Shown here: positions 55,810-64,000 of the stretch, one piece after another | Position numbering within the stretch: the first letter of the stretch is position 1 | Layout of the letters: every line of letters starts with the position of its first letter | NCBI GenBank assembly: GCA_012517815.1 | Contig: JAAYUF010000156.1 | Span: 1-64,000, forward strand | Source: Clostridiales bacterium | Lineage (GTDB): Bacteria; Bacillota; Clostridia; Christensenellales; Aristaeellaceae | Direction of reading: 5' to 3' | DNA: 64,000 bases | The notes under the pieces: generated by a model | Told to the model about the DNA's origin: nothing | Databases searched by the model: none | Seen by the model: only the letters and a program-made list of their open reading frames with translations | Made by a program: the position numbers and the translations under genes

Positions 55810-55853
55810 GAAAAGCCGTTCTGTCTGCTTCCCGGTGGGCAGAACGGCTTTTC
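55810..55853 (+). terminator. Intercistronic hairpin after the binding-protein gene
   Basis: Fourteen-base perfect arms GAAAAGCCGTTCTG and CAGAACGGCTTTTC, followed by a short T-containing stretch. Sits between binding protein and permease genes, as in the other importer of this window. Confidence 0.65.
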
Positions 55854-55886
55854 TGCCGTACCCTAAGGTATTAGGAGGTGTCCACG

Positions 55887-56780
55887 ATGCTAGAAACGAT
55901 CCGGCCCAAGAAGCGTACCCTCTACCTCTATCTGTTGCTGCCCCTGATCATCTATGTGTTTACCGTCTTCGTGCCGCTTGTTACGGCCCTGTTCTACAGC
56001 TTTTTTGAATGGAAGGGCGGTCCGGAGAAGGCATTCAACGGCGTGAGCAACTATATCCAGCTGTACAACGACGCCACGTTCTGGAAAGCCTTCGGCAACA
56101 ACATCTATCTGGTGGTCGCCTGCCTCGTGGGGCAGATTGGGATCGCCTTTTTTCTGGTTTTGCTGGTCAACTCCCGTCAGGCCCGCCTCAAGAGCATCCA
56201 TCGCACCTTCGGCTTTTTCCCCAGCACCATATCGGCGGTTTGCATCGGTATGATCTGGGCTATGGTGTACCATAACAAGTACGGCATTCTCAACTGGTTC
56301 CTGACCACGGTCGGCCGTCCGGACCTGTGCGAGGTCTGGCTCAACGATACGCAGCACATCATGCTGATCGTCACCATTCCGCTGATCTGGCAATTCATCG
56401 GTTATTACATGGTCATCATCTTCTCCGCGGTCGCCTCCATTGACAGCGAGGTGTTTGAAAGCGCCGAGATCGACGGCGCCAACGCATTCCAGACCGCCAT
56501 GCGCATCACGCTGCCGCTGATTAAAAATACGATGCTGGTGTGCGTGACCCTGTGCATCGCGGGCAACATGAAAGCTTTTGACAATATCTACACCATGACG
56601 CGCGGCGGCCCGGGCACCGCCTCCATGGTGATGGCGATGTACGGGTACAAGATCTCCTTTGAGCAAAGCAACATGGGCTACGGCAGCAGTATTTCCGTAG
56701 GCATTTTTGTATTGTCGCTGCTGGTCATCGGCGGTTCCCAGTGGCTGGTCAAACGAATCACCCGGCAGGTGGAGGTGTAA
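55887..56780 (+). CDS. Sugar ABC transporter permease 1 (MalF-like)
   Basis: A 297-residue membrane protein with six hydrophobic segments. The ATPase-contacting EAA loop reads ESAEIDGANAFQTAMRITLP, typical of carbohydrate uptake family 1. I use the ATG at 55887, eight bases after AGGAGG, rather than a GTG that overlaps the ribosome site. It ends four bases before the second permease. Confidence 0.92.
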   Translation: MLETIRPKKRTLYLYLLLPLIIYVFTVFVPLVTALFYSFFEWKGGPEKAFNGVSNYIQLYNDATFWKAFGNNIYLVVACLVGQIGIAFFLVLLVNSRQARLKSIHRTFGFFPSTISAVCIGMIWAMVYHNKYGILNWFLTTVGRPDLCEVWLNDTQHIMLIVTIPLIWQFIGYYMVIIFSAVASIDSEVFESAEIDGANAFQTAMRITLPLIKNTMLVCVTLCIAGNMKAFDNIYTMTRGGPGTASMVMAMYGYKISFEQSNMGYGSSISVGIFVLSLLVIGGSQWLVKRITRQVEV

Positions 56781-56784
56781 CGCG

Positions 56785-57639
56785 ATGGCAAAGGCAAACA
56801 AGCATCGAGCCCGTAACGGTATCCTTAGCCTGTTCACCAACCTGATCCTGTGGGTGTTTTCCCTGTCCTGCGTTTTTCCGCTGATTTGGATGCTGTATTC
56901 CTCCCTCAAGGAAAAGCGCGTTTTTAACGCCGACATCATCGGCCTTCCCCAGAGCCCGACGCTGACCAACTATATCCGCATCCTCAGCAACGAGGACTAC
57001 CACCTTGCCGAAGCCATGACCAACAGCCTGAGAACCACGGTGCTGAGCATTCTGCTGATTGTGACGTTCAGCTTCATCGTGGGCTACATCCTCTCCCGGG
57101 TGCGGTTCAAGCTCAACCGCCCGCTGTACGTCATCTTCCTCATGGGCATGCTGATCCCCGTCCACTCGCTGCTGGTGCCCATCTACGTGGTGTTCCGCAG
57201 TCTGGACCTGAACGACAAATGGTATACGCTGCTGTTCCCCTATGTCAGCTTCGGCCTGCCCATCGGCATCTTTCTGGTGGAAGGGTTCGTCAAAAGCATC
57301 CCCATATCGCTGGAGGAGGCCGCGGCCATCGACGGAAGCACCTTCTCCAATACCCTCTGGCGGATCATCCTGCCCATCTGCCGGCCGATTCTGGTCACGG
57401 TGGCCATCATTCAGGTTTTCAGTTGCTGGAACGAGTTCTCTTTCGCGCTGGTGCTGATGAAGAGCGTTCAGCTGCAAACCATTCCGCTGGCCCTGACGCA
57501 GTTCAAGGGGCAGTTTGCCTCCGATTACCCCAAGCAGATGGCGTCCATGCTGATTACGATGGCGCCGATCGTGATCCTCTACTTTGTGTTCAACCGCGAG
57601 ATTATCAAGGGCATGGTCGCGGGCGCCGTCAAAGGGTAA
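56785..57639 (+). CDS. Sugar ABC transporter permease 2 (MalG-like)
   Basis: A 284-residue membrane protein with six hydrophobic segments and the EAA loop EEAAAIDGSTFSNTLWRIILP. GGAGGTG precedes the ATG. Forms the heterodimeric channel with permease 1. Confidence 0.92.
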   Translation: MAKANKHRARNGILSLFTNLILWVFSLSCVFPLIWMLYSSLKEKRVFNADIIGLPQSPTLTNYIRILSNEDYHLAEAMTNSLRTTVLSILLIVTFSFIVGYILSRVRFKLNRPLYVIFLMGMLIPVHSLLVPIYVVFRSLDLNDKWYTLLFPYVSFGLPIGIFLVEGFVKSIPISLEEAAAIDGSTFSNTLWRIILPICRPILVTVAIIQVFSCWNEFSFALVLMKSVQLQTIPLALTQFKGQFASDYPKQMASMLITMAPIVILYFVFNREIIKGMVAGAVKG

Positions 57640-57985
57640 CGCCCGGCGCGGGGGGCATGGCCGTGGGTGAGCGACGGCTTCCCGCGACTTGGGTACGGTT
57701 CCCTGCGCGTATTGCCACCCAGGAGGGTAACGTGCGGCCGCGTTCTCAGCCGTTTGCCGGGCGTGATGCGCGCAGGCGGGCGGCGAGCGGGGCCGTCCGT
57801 TTAGCGCCCGGCGGGCCTGCAACCCGGGTCGGGCGCTGTCGCTTGTTCGGGTCGCCGACGGCGGGAAGCCTTGCGCTGCGGTTCCGTTACGGTTCCCAAT
57901 CGCCTGATCGGGCGGCCCGCTGGTCCGGCAGGATCGGCGGCAGGCCTGACTGCCGCAAATGTCGTATTGGATGGAGTGATCTGGC
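57640..57985. other. Intergenic stretch without a recognisable gene
   Basis: About 345 bases; no promoter, hairpin with U-run or gene is evident. TGGAGTG lies before the GH31 start codon. Confidence 0.5.
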
Positions 57986-60247
57986 ATGAAGTTCACGGAC
58001 GGTTTCTGGCTGGCCAAACCCGGAATGCAGCATGTGAATTGCCGCGAGGTGCAGGATGCCCGCTGGGAGGACGGCTGCTACACGGTATACTGTTCCCACG
58101 TTCCCGTTACGGAGCGGGGCATGATCCTCAACGCGCCCCTGATCACGCTGGGGTTCCGGTCGCCGCGCGCTGGCATCCTCTCGGTCACGGTGGATCATTT
58201 TCAGGGCGTCGCCGCCACAGGCCCCAAGTTTGAGCTTTTCGAAGAACCCGTCTCCCTTTCGGTTTCGGAGGCGGAGGACGCCATCACCCTCGGCACGGGC
58301 ACGCTGACGGCGGTGATCAACCGCTCGCCGTTCCGCTTGAGTTTCTTTGAAAACGGCGTGCGCCTGACAGGTCTGGGAGACCGGCACATGGGTCTGGTCC
58401 GGACGGATGACGGCGATTTCATCCGCGTCAAACTGGATGTGGGCGTAGGCGAAAAAATCTACGGCCTTGGCGAGCGGTTTACGCCGTTTGTCAAAAACGG
58501 GCAGGTTGTCGAGATCTGGAACGAGGACGGCGGCACCGCGTCGGAGCTGGCGTATAAGAACATCCCCTTCTACGTGACCAACATGGGGTACGGCGTGTTT
58601 GTCAACAGCACCGGAAAGGTCAGCTATGAGCTGTGCTCCGAGGCGGTGCAAAGCGCGCAGTTCTCCCTGCCCGGCGAATCGCTCACGTTTATGGTCATCG
58701 GCGGGGGCTCGATGAAGAAGGTGATCGAGAACTACACGGCGCTCACCGGCCGCGCCGCGCGCCTGCCCGCGTGGAGCTACGGCCTGTGGCTGACCACCTC
58801 CTTCACCACCCGCTACGACGAGCAGACCATCCTCTCCTTCGTGGACGGGATGGCCGAGCGCCGGATTCCGTTGCATGTGTTCCATTTCGACTGTTTCTGG
58901 ATGCAGGGCTACGAGTGGTGCAACTTTGCGTGGGATCGGGCGATGTTCCCAGACCCCGAGGGATTGCTGCGAAAACTCAAGCAGCGCGGGTTGCGCGTCT
59001 GCCTGTGGATCAACCCCTATATCGCGCAGAAATCCCCGCTCTTCCGGGAGGCGCGCGATGCGGGCTACCTGCTCAGGCGCCCCAATGGCGACGTGTGGCA
59101 GTGGGATATGTGGCAGGCCGGCATGGGACTTATGGACTTCACCAACCCCGATGCGTGCCGGTGGTTCCAGGGGAAGCTGAAAAACCTGTTGGATATGGGC
59201 GTCGACTGTTTCAAGACGGACTTCGGCGAACGGATCCCCACCGACTGCCGCTATGCCGACGGCAGCGACCCGGTTGGGATGCACAATTACTATACGTTCC
59301 TGTATAACCGCTGTGTGTTCGATCTCCTCCGGCGGGAGCGCGGAGAAGGCGAAGCAATCGTGTTTGCGCGCAGCGCCACCGTGGGCAGCCAGCGTATCCC
59401 CCTGCATTGGGGAGGGGACAGCACCAGCACGTTTTCCTCCATGGCGGAATCCCTGCGCGCGGGGCTGTCGCTGGGGCTTTGCGGTTTCTCGTACTGGAGC
59501 CACGATATCTCCGGCTTTGAGGACATGGCTTCGCCGGAAGTGTATATGCGCTGGGCCCAGTTCGGACTGCTCAGCAGCCATTCCCGCCTGCACGGTTCCA
59601 GCAGCTATCGCGTGCCCTGGTTGTTTGGCGACCGCGCGTCGGATGTCGTTCGTCAGTTTGTCAACCTCAAGTGCCGCCTGATGCCCTACCTGTACGCCGC
59701 GGCGCAGGAAGCCAGCCGCACCGGGCTGCCCATGATGCGCGCGATGGCGCTGGAGTTCCCCGGCGACCGCGCCTGCGAGGAGCTGGACCGGCAGTACATG
59801 CTGGGCGATCAGTTGCTGGTCGCGCCCGTGTTTCGCGCGGACGGGACGGTGGAGTATTACCTGCCCCAAGGACGCTGGACGCACCTGCTCAGCGGCGTGG
59901 TGATCCAGGGCGGCGCATGGCAAAAGGAACGCTACGATTTTGACAGCCTGCCCCTGTTTGTGCGCGAAGGCGCGATTCTGGCGATGGGCGCGCAGGATTC
60001 ACAAACGGACTACGACTATCTGGACGGTTTGGAAGTTCGGCTCTATCAGCCGGGGCCCGTTGCCTCCGTCTCCTCTGTGGCGGATGCGCAGGGGCGTCCC
60101 GCGCTGACCCTGACCGCGCAGAAAGCGGAGGGCAGGGTTCATTTGACCGTTGCCGGGGAGCACGCCAGCATCCGGGTCACCGTGCTGGACGGAGACACGG
60201 TGGCAACCGCCCGGCTGGAGAAAGGGCAGGCGAGCCTCACCCTCTAA
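57986..60247 (+). CDS. GH31 alpha-xylosidase-like enzyme (YicI type)
   Basis: A 753-residue glycoside hydrolase family 31 enzyme. The opening MKFTDGFWLAKPG and the length match the YicI alpha-xylosidase group (772 residues in E. coli). The nucleophile Asp412 is in CFKTDFGE and the acid/base Asp478 in HWGGDSTSTF; both spacings match YicI. It would release alpha-linked xylose (isoprimeverose or xyloglucan fragments), although alpha-glucosidase activity cannot be excluded. No signal peptide: cytosolic. Preceded by the importer genes and followed by the epimerase. Confidence 0.88.
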   Translation: MKFTDGFWLAKPGMQHVNCREVQDARWEDGCYTVYCSHVPVTERGMILNAPLITLGFRSPRAGILSVTVDHFQGVAATGPKFELFEEPVSLSVSEAEDAITLGTGTLTAVINRSPFRLSFFENGVRLTGLGDRHMGLVRTDDGDFIRVKLDVGVGEKIYGLGERFTPFVKNGQVVEIWNEDGGTASELAYKNIPFYVTNMGYGVFVNSTGKVSYELCSEAVQSAQFSLPGESLTFMVIGGGSMKKVIENYTALTGRAARLPAWSYGLWLTTSFTTRYDEQTILSFVDGMAERRIPLHVFHFDCFWMQGYEWCNFAWDRAMFPDPEGLLRKLKQRGLRVCLWINPYIAQKSPLFREARDAGYLLRRPNGDVWQWDMWQAGMGLMDFTNPDACRWFQGKLKNLLDMGVDCFKTDFGERIPTDCRYADGSDPVGMHNYYTFLYNRCVFDLLRRERGEGEAIVFARSATVGSQRIPLHWGGDSTSTFSSMAESLRAGLSLGLCGFSYWSHDISGFEDMASPEVYMRWAQFGLLSSHSRLHGSSSYRVPWLFGDRASDVVRQFVNLKCRLMPYLYAAAQEASRTGLPMMRAMALEFPGDRACEELDRQYMLGDQLLVAPVFRADGTVEYYLPQGRWTHLLSGVVIQGGAWQKERYDFDSLPLFVREGAILAMGAQDSQTDYDYLDGLEVRLYQPGPVASVSSVADAQGRPALTLTAQKAEGRVHLTVAGEHASIRVTVLDGDTVATARLEKGQASLTL

Positions 60248-60597
60248 AAAACGCCGGACAGCCGCGTCCATCGTCCGGCAAGGGGCGTCGCCCGCGCCTG
60301 TCCGGGGCTGTGAAGCGGGGCTTCGCAGGCTACGGCGGCCAGCCGGGGAGAGAAACCGGACACCCGTCGCCGGTTGCGCGGCCAGCCGGGCCGGCGGACG
60401 CTTCCCAAGGCGTTGTCCGGGCGGCCATCGGGGAAACCTGGCCCCTGCGCGGCATATCCCTGTCTGAATGGGCGGCGCGACGGCCTGCCCGTGCCGCCCG
60501 CCGGGGCGTTTCTCCCCCTGCCGCCGGCACTTCCGGCGGGCGCGGCGACCCATGACCGGAACCGACGGGCCATGTTCACTGGAAGGGTTGGAACCGT
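60248..60597. other. Intergenic stretch without a recognisable gene
   Basis: About 350 GC-rich bases. An 8-bp inverted repeat CCGGACAG / CTGTCCGG (60254 and 60298) begins just after the GH31 stop and may end that transcript. Nothing else seen. Confidence 0.5.
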
Positions 60598-61773
60598 ATG
60601 AATCTTGGAAAACTGGCCGAGGCACACCTGAAAGAGAAGCTGCTGCCTTTCTGGGCGGGCTTGCGGGATGACAGGAACGGCGGCTTTTACGGCTACATGG
60701 GGTATGATCTGGCCTTGATTGCCGACGCGCCCAAAGGCTGCATCCTCAACAGCCGCATCCTTTGGTTTTTCAGCCGCGCCTATCAGGCGACGGGCGACCC
60801 CGAAACACTCGCGCTCGCCCGTCAGGCTTACGCATTTCTGCAGCGGTTTTGGGACGCGGAGTCCGGCGGGGTTTACTGGTCCGTCACCTGCGACGGTCGG
60901 CCGTTGGATACCATGAAGCACACCTACGCGCAGGCTTTCGCCATCTATGGCCTATGCGCCTTTGGCATGGCCGGCGGCCTTGCGCAGCCGCTCGAACAGG
61001 CGATGGCGCTGTACCGGCTGATCGAAACGCGCATGACGGATTCCGTCTCCTGCCTGGAGGCGTTTGACCGTCGGTTTCAGCCGCTGTCCAACGCCAAGCT
61101 GAGCGATCACCCCAAGCTGCTCGCCAAAGGCATCGTCGCGGATAAAACCATGAACACGCTGCTGCATGTGCTGGAAGCCTATACCGCCCTGCACGAAGCC
61201 ACGGGCGACGCGGCCGTGGCGGACAGCCTCCGCCGATTGCTCAGGACGGTCACACAGCGCGTCTACAACCAACGGCTCAACCGGCTGGAGGTTTTCTTCG
61301 ACGCGGACATGCGCTCGGTGTTGGATATGCAAAGCTACGGGCACGATATCGAAGCCAGCTGGCTGATCGATCTGGCCGCGCGCCGGGTGCTGGACGGGGA
61401 AGCGCTTGCGGAGGCTACCGCGCGCACGACCGCGCTGGCCCAGGGCGTATACCAGCGCGCTTACCGAAGCGGCAGCCTGCTCAACGAACAGGTCGAGGGC
61501 GTGATCGACGATTCGCGCATCTGGTGGGTGCAGGCGGAAACGCTGGTCGGCCTGACCAACCTGTGGCAAAAAACCGGCGATCCGGCGATCCGCGAAGCGA
61601 TGGACGCGGTGTGGAGCTACATCATGGGCAACCTCGTCGATCCAAGGGCAGGTTCGGAATGGTTCAACAGCGTGGAGCCGGACGGCCGCCCCGTGCCAAA
61701 GCCGATCGTGGAACCCTGGAAGTGCCCCTACCACAACGGACGCATGTGCCTGGAACTGATGGCGAGGCTGTGA
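60598..61773 (+). CDS. Cellobiose 2-epimerase-like AGE family enzyme
   Basis: A 391-residue (alpha/alpha)6-barrel enzyme of the N-acylglucosamine 2-epimerase family. Conserved blocks GGFYGYMG, LNSRILWFFSRAY, DTMKHTYAQAFAIYGL, SYGHDIEASWLI (with a catalytic His) and WWVQAE fit cellobiose 2-epimerase, which turns cellobiose into glucosyl-mannose or mannobiose into mannosyl-glucose. The start has GGAAGGG upstream. Its neighbours, a phosphohexomutase and a GH130 phosphorylase, make up the known epimerase-phosphorylase route for beta-1,4-mannobiose. Confidence 0.88.
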   Translation: MNLGKLAEAHLKEKLLPFWAGLRDDRNGGFYGYMGYDLALIADAPKGCILNSRILWFFSRAYQATGDPETLALARQAYAFLQRFWDAESGGVYWSVTCDGRPLDTMKHTYAQAFAIYGLCAFGMAGGLAQPLEQAMALYRLIETRMTDSVSCLEAFDRRFQPLSNAKLSDHPKLLAKGIVADKTMNTLLHVLEAYTALHEATGDAAVADSLRRLLRTVTQRVYNQRLNRLEVFFDADMRSVLDMQSYGHDIEASWLIDLAARRVLDGEALAEATARTTALAQGVYQRAYRSGSLLNEQVEGVIDDSRIWWVQAETLVGLTNLWQKTGDPAIREAMDAVWSYIMGNLVDPRAGSEWFNSVEPDGRPVPKPIVEPWKCPYHNGRMCLELMARL

Positions 61774-61819
61774 TGGGCAACGCCCATCCACCGTGCCCGG
61801 AACCGAGAGGAGCACGCCG

Positions 61820-63499
61820 ATGACCGATACGCAGCGCGCCCAGCTTTGGGCGACATCGCCTGTTTTTGACGAAGAGACGCGCCGGGAAGCGCGGGCGGCA
61901 CTGGCAAACCGTGAAGAATGCGCCCTGCGCTTTGGAAGCGAGCTCCAGTTCGGCACCGGCGGCCTTCGGGGCATCCTGGGCGTGGGCACCAATCGGATGA
62001 ACCCCTACACCGTCGCGCGCGCCACCACGGGCCTTGCGCGGTATCTGCAGCGCGCGGGCGGCCGGGCGGTTGCCATTGCGTATGATTCGAGGCACGGGTC
62101 GCGCGCGTTTGCGCTGGTCGCCGCCGGGGTGCTGGCCAGGTACGGCCTGACCGCCTTTCTATTCCCCGCCCTGATGCCCACGCCGGTGCTATCGTTTGCC
62201 GTGCGCGAAAGGGGAGCGGCCGCAGGCGTCATGATCACCGCCAGCCACAACCCCGCCGAATACAACGGTTACAAGGTGTACGGGCCGGATGGCTGCCAGA
62301 TCACCGACGCCGCCGCTGCCGCGATCACTTCGGAGATCGACGCCGTGCGCTATGATCAGCTCGCGTGGCTGTGCCCCGAGGAGGCGCGCGCGGCCGACCG
62401 GCTCCGGGACATGCCGGAAAGCGTCTATGCGGACTATCTGCAAAGAACGCTCGCCTGCCGCCTGACACCGCTTGCGCATGCCCCCCTCAGGGTATGCTAC
62501 ACCCCGCTGAACGGGGCGGGGCTTGTTCAGGTGCTGGACGCGTTCAGGTTGATGCCCGGCGTCACGGTATCGACCGTGCCGGAGCAGACGTCGCCGGACG
62601 GGGACTTCCCCACCTGTCCGCAGCCCAACCCCGAGCTTCCAGCGGCGCTTTCGCTGGCCATCCAGACCGCGAAGCGGACGGACTCCGATCTGGTGATCGC
62701 CACCGATCCGGATAGCGACCGCATCGGCGTCGCCGCCAAAGCGGCGAACGGTCGTTACGAGATCCTGACCGGCAACGAAATCGGCCTGCTGCTGCTGCAG
62801 GCGGTGCTTCAGGCGCGCGCGCAGAACGGCACCCTGCCCAGCCATGCGGAAGTCGTGAAAACCATCGTCACCAGCGACCTTGCGTTTCCCATCGCCGCGG
62901 AATACGGTGTAACCGTACGCCAAACGCTCACCGGCTTTAAGTACATCGGCGAGGAAATCGGCCGTCTGGAAGCGCTTGGGCACGAGGAGCGTTTTCTGTT
63001 CGGGTTTGAGGAAAGCTGCGGCTATCTGGCGGGCACGCATGTGCGCGACAAGGACGGCGTGATGGCCGCCGTGCTGGTTTGCGAAATGGCTCAGCGCGCG
63101 GCCGCGCGCGGCTTATCGCTCACCGCGCTGCGGGACGCGCTCTACGCGCGCTTCGGGTTCGTCGGCACGCGACTGTTATCCTATACAGGCTCCGGCGCCG
63201 ATCCGGCGGCCGGAATGCGGCTGCAAATGGAACGGCTGCGCGCCCATCCGCCGCGGATGCTCGCGGGCGAACCGGTCGGGGCGGTGCTGGACTACCTGCC
63301 CGGCCGCGACGGCCTGCCGCCCAGCGATGTGCTGGTGTTCCGGTGCGCGCGCGGCAAGGCGATCGTCCGGCCCTCCGGCACCGAGCCGAAAGTGAAGGTC
63401 TACCTCTCCGCCCCCGGCGCAAACGCCACGGAAGCGGCCGCGACGCTGGACGCGATGCAGGCGGATACAGTGCGCTGGTTTCCGGATGCGATGCCTTGA
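61820..63499 (+). CDS. Phosphohexomutase (phosphoglucomutase/phosphomannomutase)
   Basis: A 559-residue alpha-D-phosphohexomutase of the PgcA type. The phosphoserine loop is ITASHNP (Ser142), metal loop ATDPDSDRIG, sugar-specificity loop FGFEESCGY and phosphate-binding loop RPSGTEPKVK. It would turn glucose-1-phosphate and mannose-1-phosphate released by the GH94 and GH130 phosphorylases into the 6-phosphates. AGGAG lies before the chosen ATG. Confidence 0.93.
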   Translation: MTDTQRAQLWATSPVFDEETRREARAALANREECALRFGSELQFGTGGLRGILGVGTNRMNPYTVARATTGLARYLQRAGGRAVAIAYDSRHGSRAFALVAAGVLARYGLTAFLFPALMPTPVLSFAVRERGAAAGVMITASHNPAEYNGYKVYGPDGCQITDAAAAAITSEIDAVRYDQLAWLCPEEARAADRLRDMPESVYADYLQRTLACRLTPLAHAPLRVCYTPLNGAGLVQVLDAFRLMPGVTVSTVPEQTSPDGDFPTCPQPNPELPAALSLAIQTAKRTDSDLVIATDPDSDRIGVAAKAANGRYEILTGNEIGLLLLQAVLQARAQNGTLPSHAEVVKTIVTSDLAFPIAAEYGVTVRQTLTGFKYIGEEIGRLEALGHEERFLFGFEESCGYLAGTHVRDKDGVMAAVLVCEMAQRAAARGLSLTALRDALYARFGFVGTRLLSYTGSGADPAAGMRLQMERLRAHPPRMLAGEPVGAVLDYLPGRDGLPPSDVLVFRCARGKAIVRPSGTEPKVKVYLSAPGANATEAAATLDAMQADTVRWFPDAMP

Positions 63500-63874
63500 C
63501 CCACAGGCACGGACAGCCGGGGGGAAGCCCGCAACCGACGGGGCCGGCGTAAGGGCGGCCCTGGGATGCGGCGGCTTGCCTTCCGGCTCTCTTGATGAAA
63601 CCGGCAACCGCGCCTCTCGCATCCAACGGTATGCCTTCCTGCACGTTTCTGCCTTGTCCCTGCGCCAAGCCGGGCATCCGGCGTCCCGCCCTTCGCGCAG
63701 CAGGCAGGATGGCGGCTACAGCGTGCCGCCGTCCCTTTTCCTGCGCAGAAGCAAGCCCCGGCAGCGCACATTCCGCGCACGGTCGCGGCGCCCGGTTCGG
63801 GCTTGACCGCCCCCTTTCTCTCACGGGCGGCAGCCCCGGCCGCTATCCCAACCGCACAGCAAAAGGAGAAGCCT
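63500..63874. other. Intergenic stretch without a recognisable gene
   Basis: About 375 GC-rich bases; no convincing promoter, terminator or small gene. AAAAGGAG lies before the GH130 start. Confidence 0.5.
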
Positions 63875-64000
63875 ATGGATCAAACCGTACGTATACTGGG
63901 AGCGGGCAGCCTGCCCAACATCCCCTGGGAGGATCGCCCCGTCGGCGACAGCCACGACGCGCCAGTCTGGCGCTTTTCGCGCAACCCGGTAATCGGCCGC
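63875..64000 (+). CDS. GH130 beta-mannoside phosphorylase-like protein (5' end only)
   Basis: The first 42 codons; the gene continues past the right edge. The segment NIPWEDRP, followed by VWRFSRNPVIGR, is the usual start of GH130 enzymes such as 4-O-beta-D-mannosyl-D-glucose phosphorylase. AAGGAG lies six bases before the ATG. Next to a cellobiose 2-epimerase-like gene this suggests phosphorolysis of mannosyl-glucose to mannose-1-phosphate and glucose. Subfamily cannot be told from this fragment. Confidence 0.8.
   Translation, partial: MDQTVRILGAGSLPNIPWEDRPVGDSHDAPVWRFSRNPVIGR

Overview
The window looks like a GC-rich, low-oxygen Firmicute of the class Clostridia (I cannot place the genus). 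Evidence: strong AGGAGG ribosome sites, SigA-type promoters close to TTGACA-17-TATAAT, the asp23/fakA pair, the tig-clpP-clpX-lon-engB chromosomal order known from Gram-positive bacteria, fermentation-type acyl-phosphate chemistry, and a Gram-positive type Pel polysaccharide locus. No rRNA, tRNA, CRISPR array, insertion sequence or phage gene was recognised.

Layout. (1) 1-15 kb, core genome: start of fakA and complete asp23 (minus), a low-complexity membrane protein (plus), then on the minus strand a GNAT-like protein, engB, lon, clpX, clpP and tig; next, on the plus strand, a DUF3783 protein, a MEMO-AMMECR1 fusion and its radical SAM partner. (2) 15.2-31.2 kb, minus strand: a 20-gene bacterial microcompartment (BMC) operon read from one perfect-consensus promoter. 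Order of transcription: class II aldolase with a C-terminal encapsulation-type helix, CoA-disulfide-reductase-like flavoprotein, two CoA-transferase-like subunits, mtnK, mtnA, pduL, a CoA-acylating aldehyde dehydrogenase, a PduS-like flavo-FeS protein, a PduT-like BMC-T, two BMC-H, fucU, dhaK, dhaL, a LacI regulator and four consecutive BMC-P (EutN/CcmL) pentamer genes. Divergently, 31.4-35.3 kb holds a ribose-type ABC importer. (3) 35.7-48.1 kb, plus strand: a tightly overlapping Pel-type exopolysaccharide operon (pelD with an epimerase-like N-terminus, pelE, a deacetylase, pelF, pelG) continuing into cotH, a VTC-domain gene, a DUF4956 membrane gene and a DUF4832 gene. (4) 48.7-64 kb: an oligosaccharide-use region with a GH94 phosphorylase, a LacI regulator, a three-gene sugar ABC importer, a GH31 alpha-xylosidase-like enzyme, a cellobiose 2-epimerase-like enzyme, a phosphohexomutase and the start of a GH130 phosphorylase.

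How it may work. The BMC gene set reads as a metabolosome for a 5-deoxypentose or 5-methylthioribose: the ABC importer and FucU deliver the sugar, MtnK makes the 1-phosphate, MtnA isomerises it to the ribulose-1-phosphate, the encapsulated aldolase splits it to DHAP plus acetaldehyde (or methylthioacetaldehyde), and the encapsulated aldehyde dehydrogenase and PduL convert the aldehyde to an acyl-phosphate. That is the known 'DHAP shunt' moved into a shell. No alcohol dehydrogenase is present; PduS and PduT offer an electron exit instead. I regard this operon and the extended Pel/CotH/VTC/DUF4956 operon as the two most interesting systems. In region 4, the epimerase, mutase and GH130 steps fit phosphorolytic use of beta-manno- and cello-oligosaccharides.

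Limits: all family assignments come from reading motifs by eye; no database search was possible. Both edge genes (fakA, GH130) are truncated by the window.
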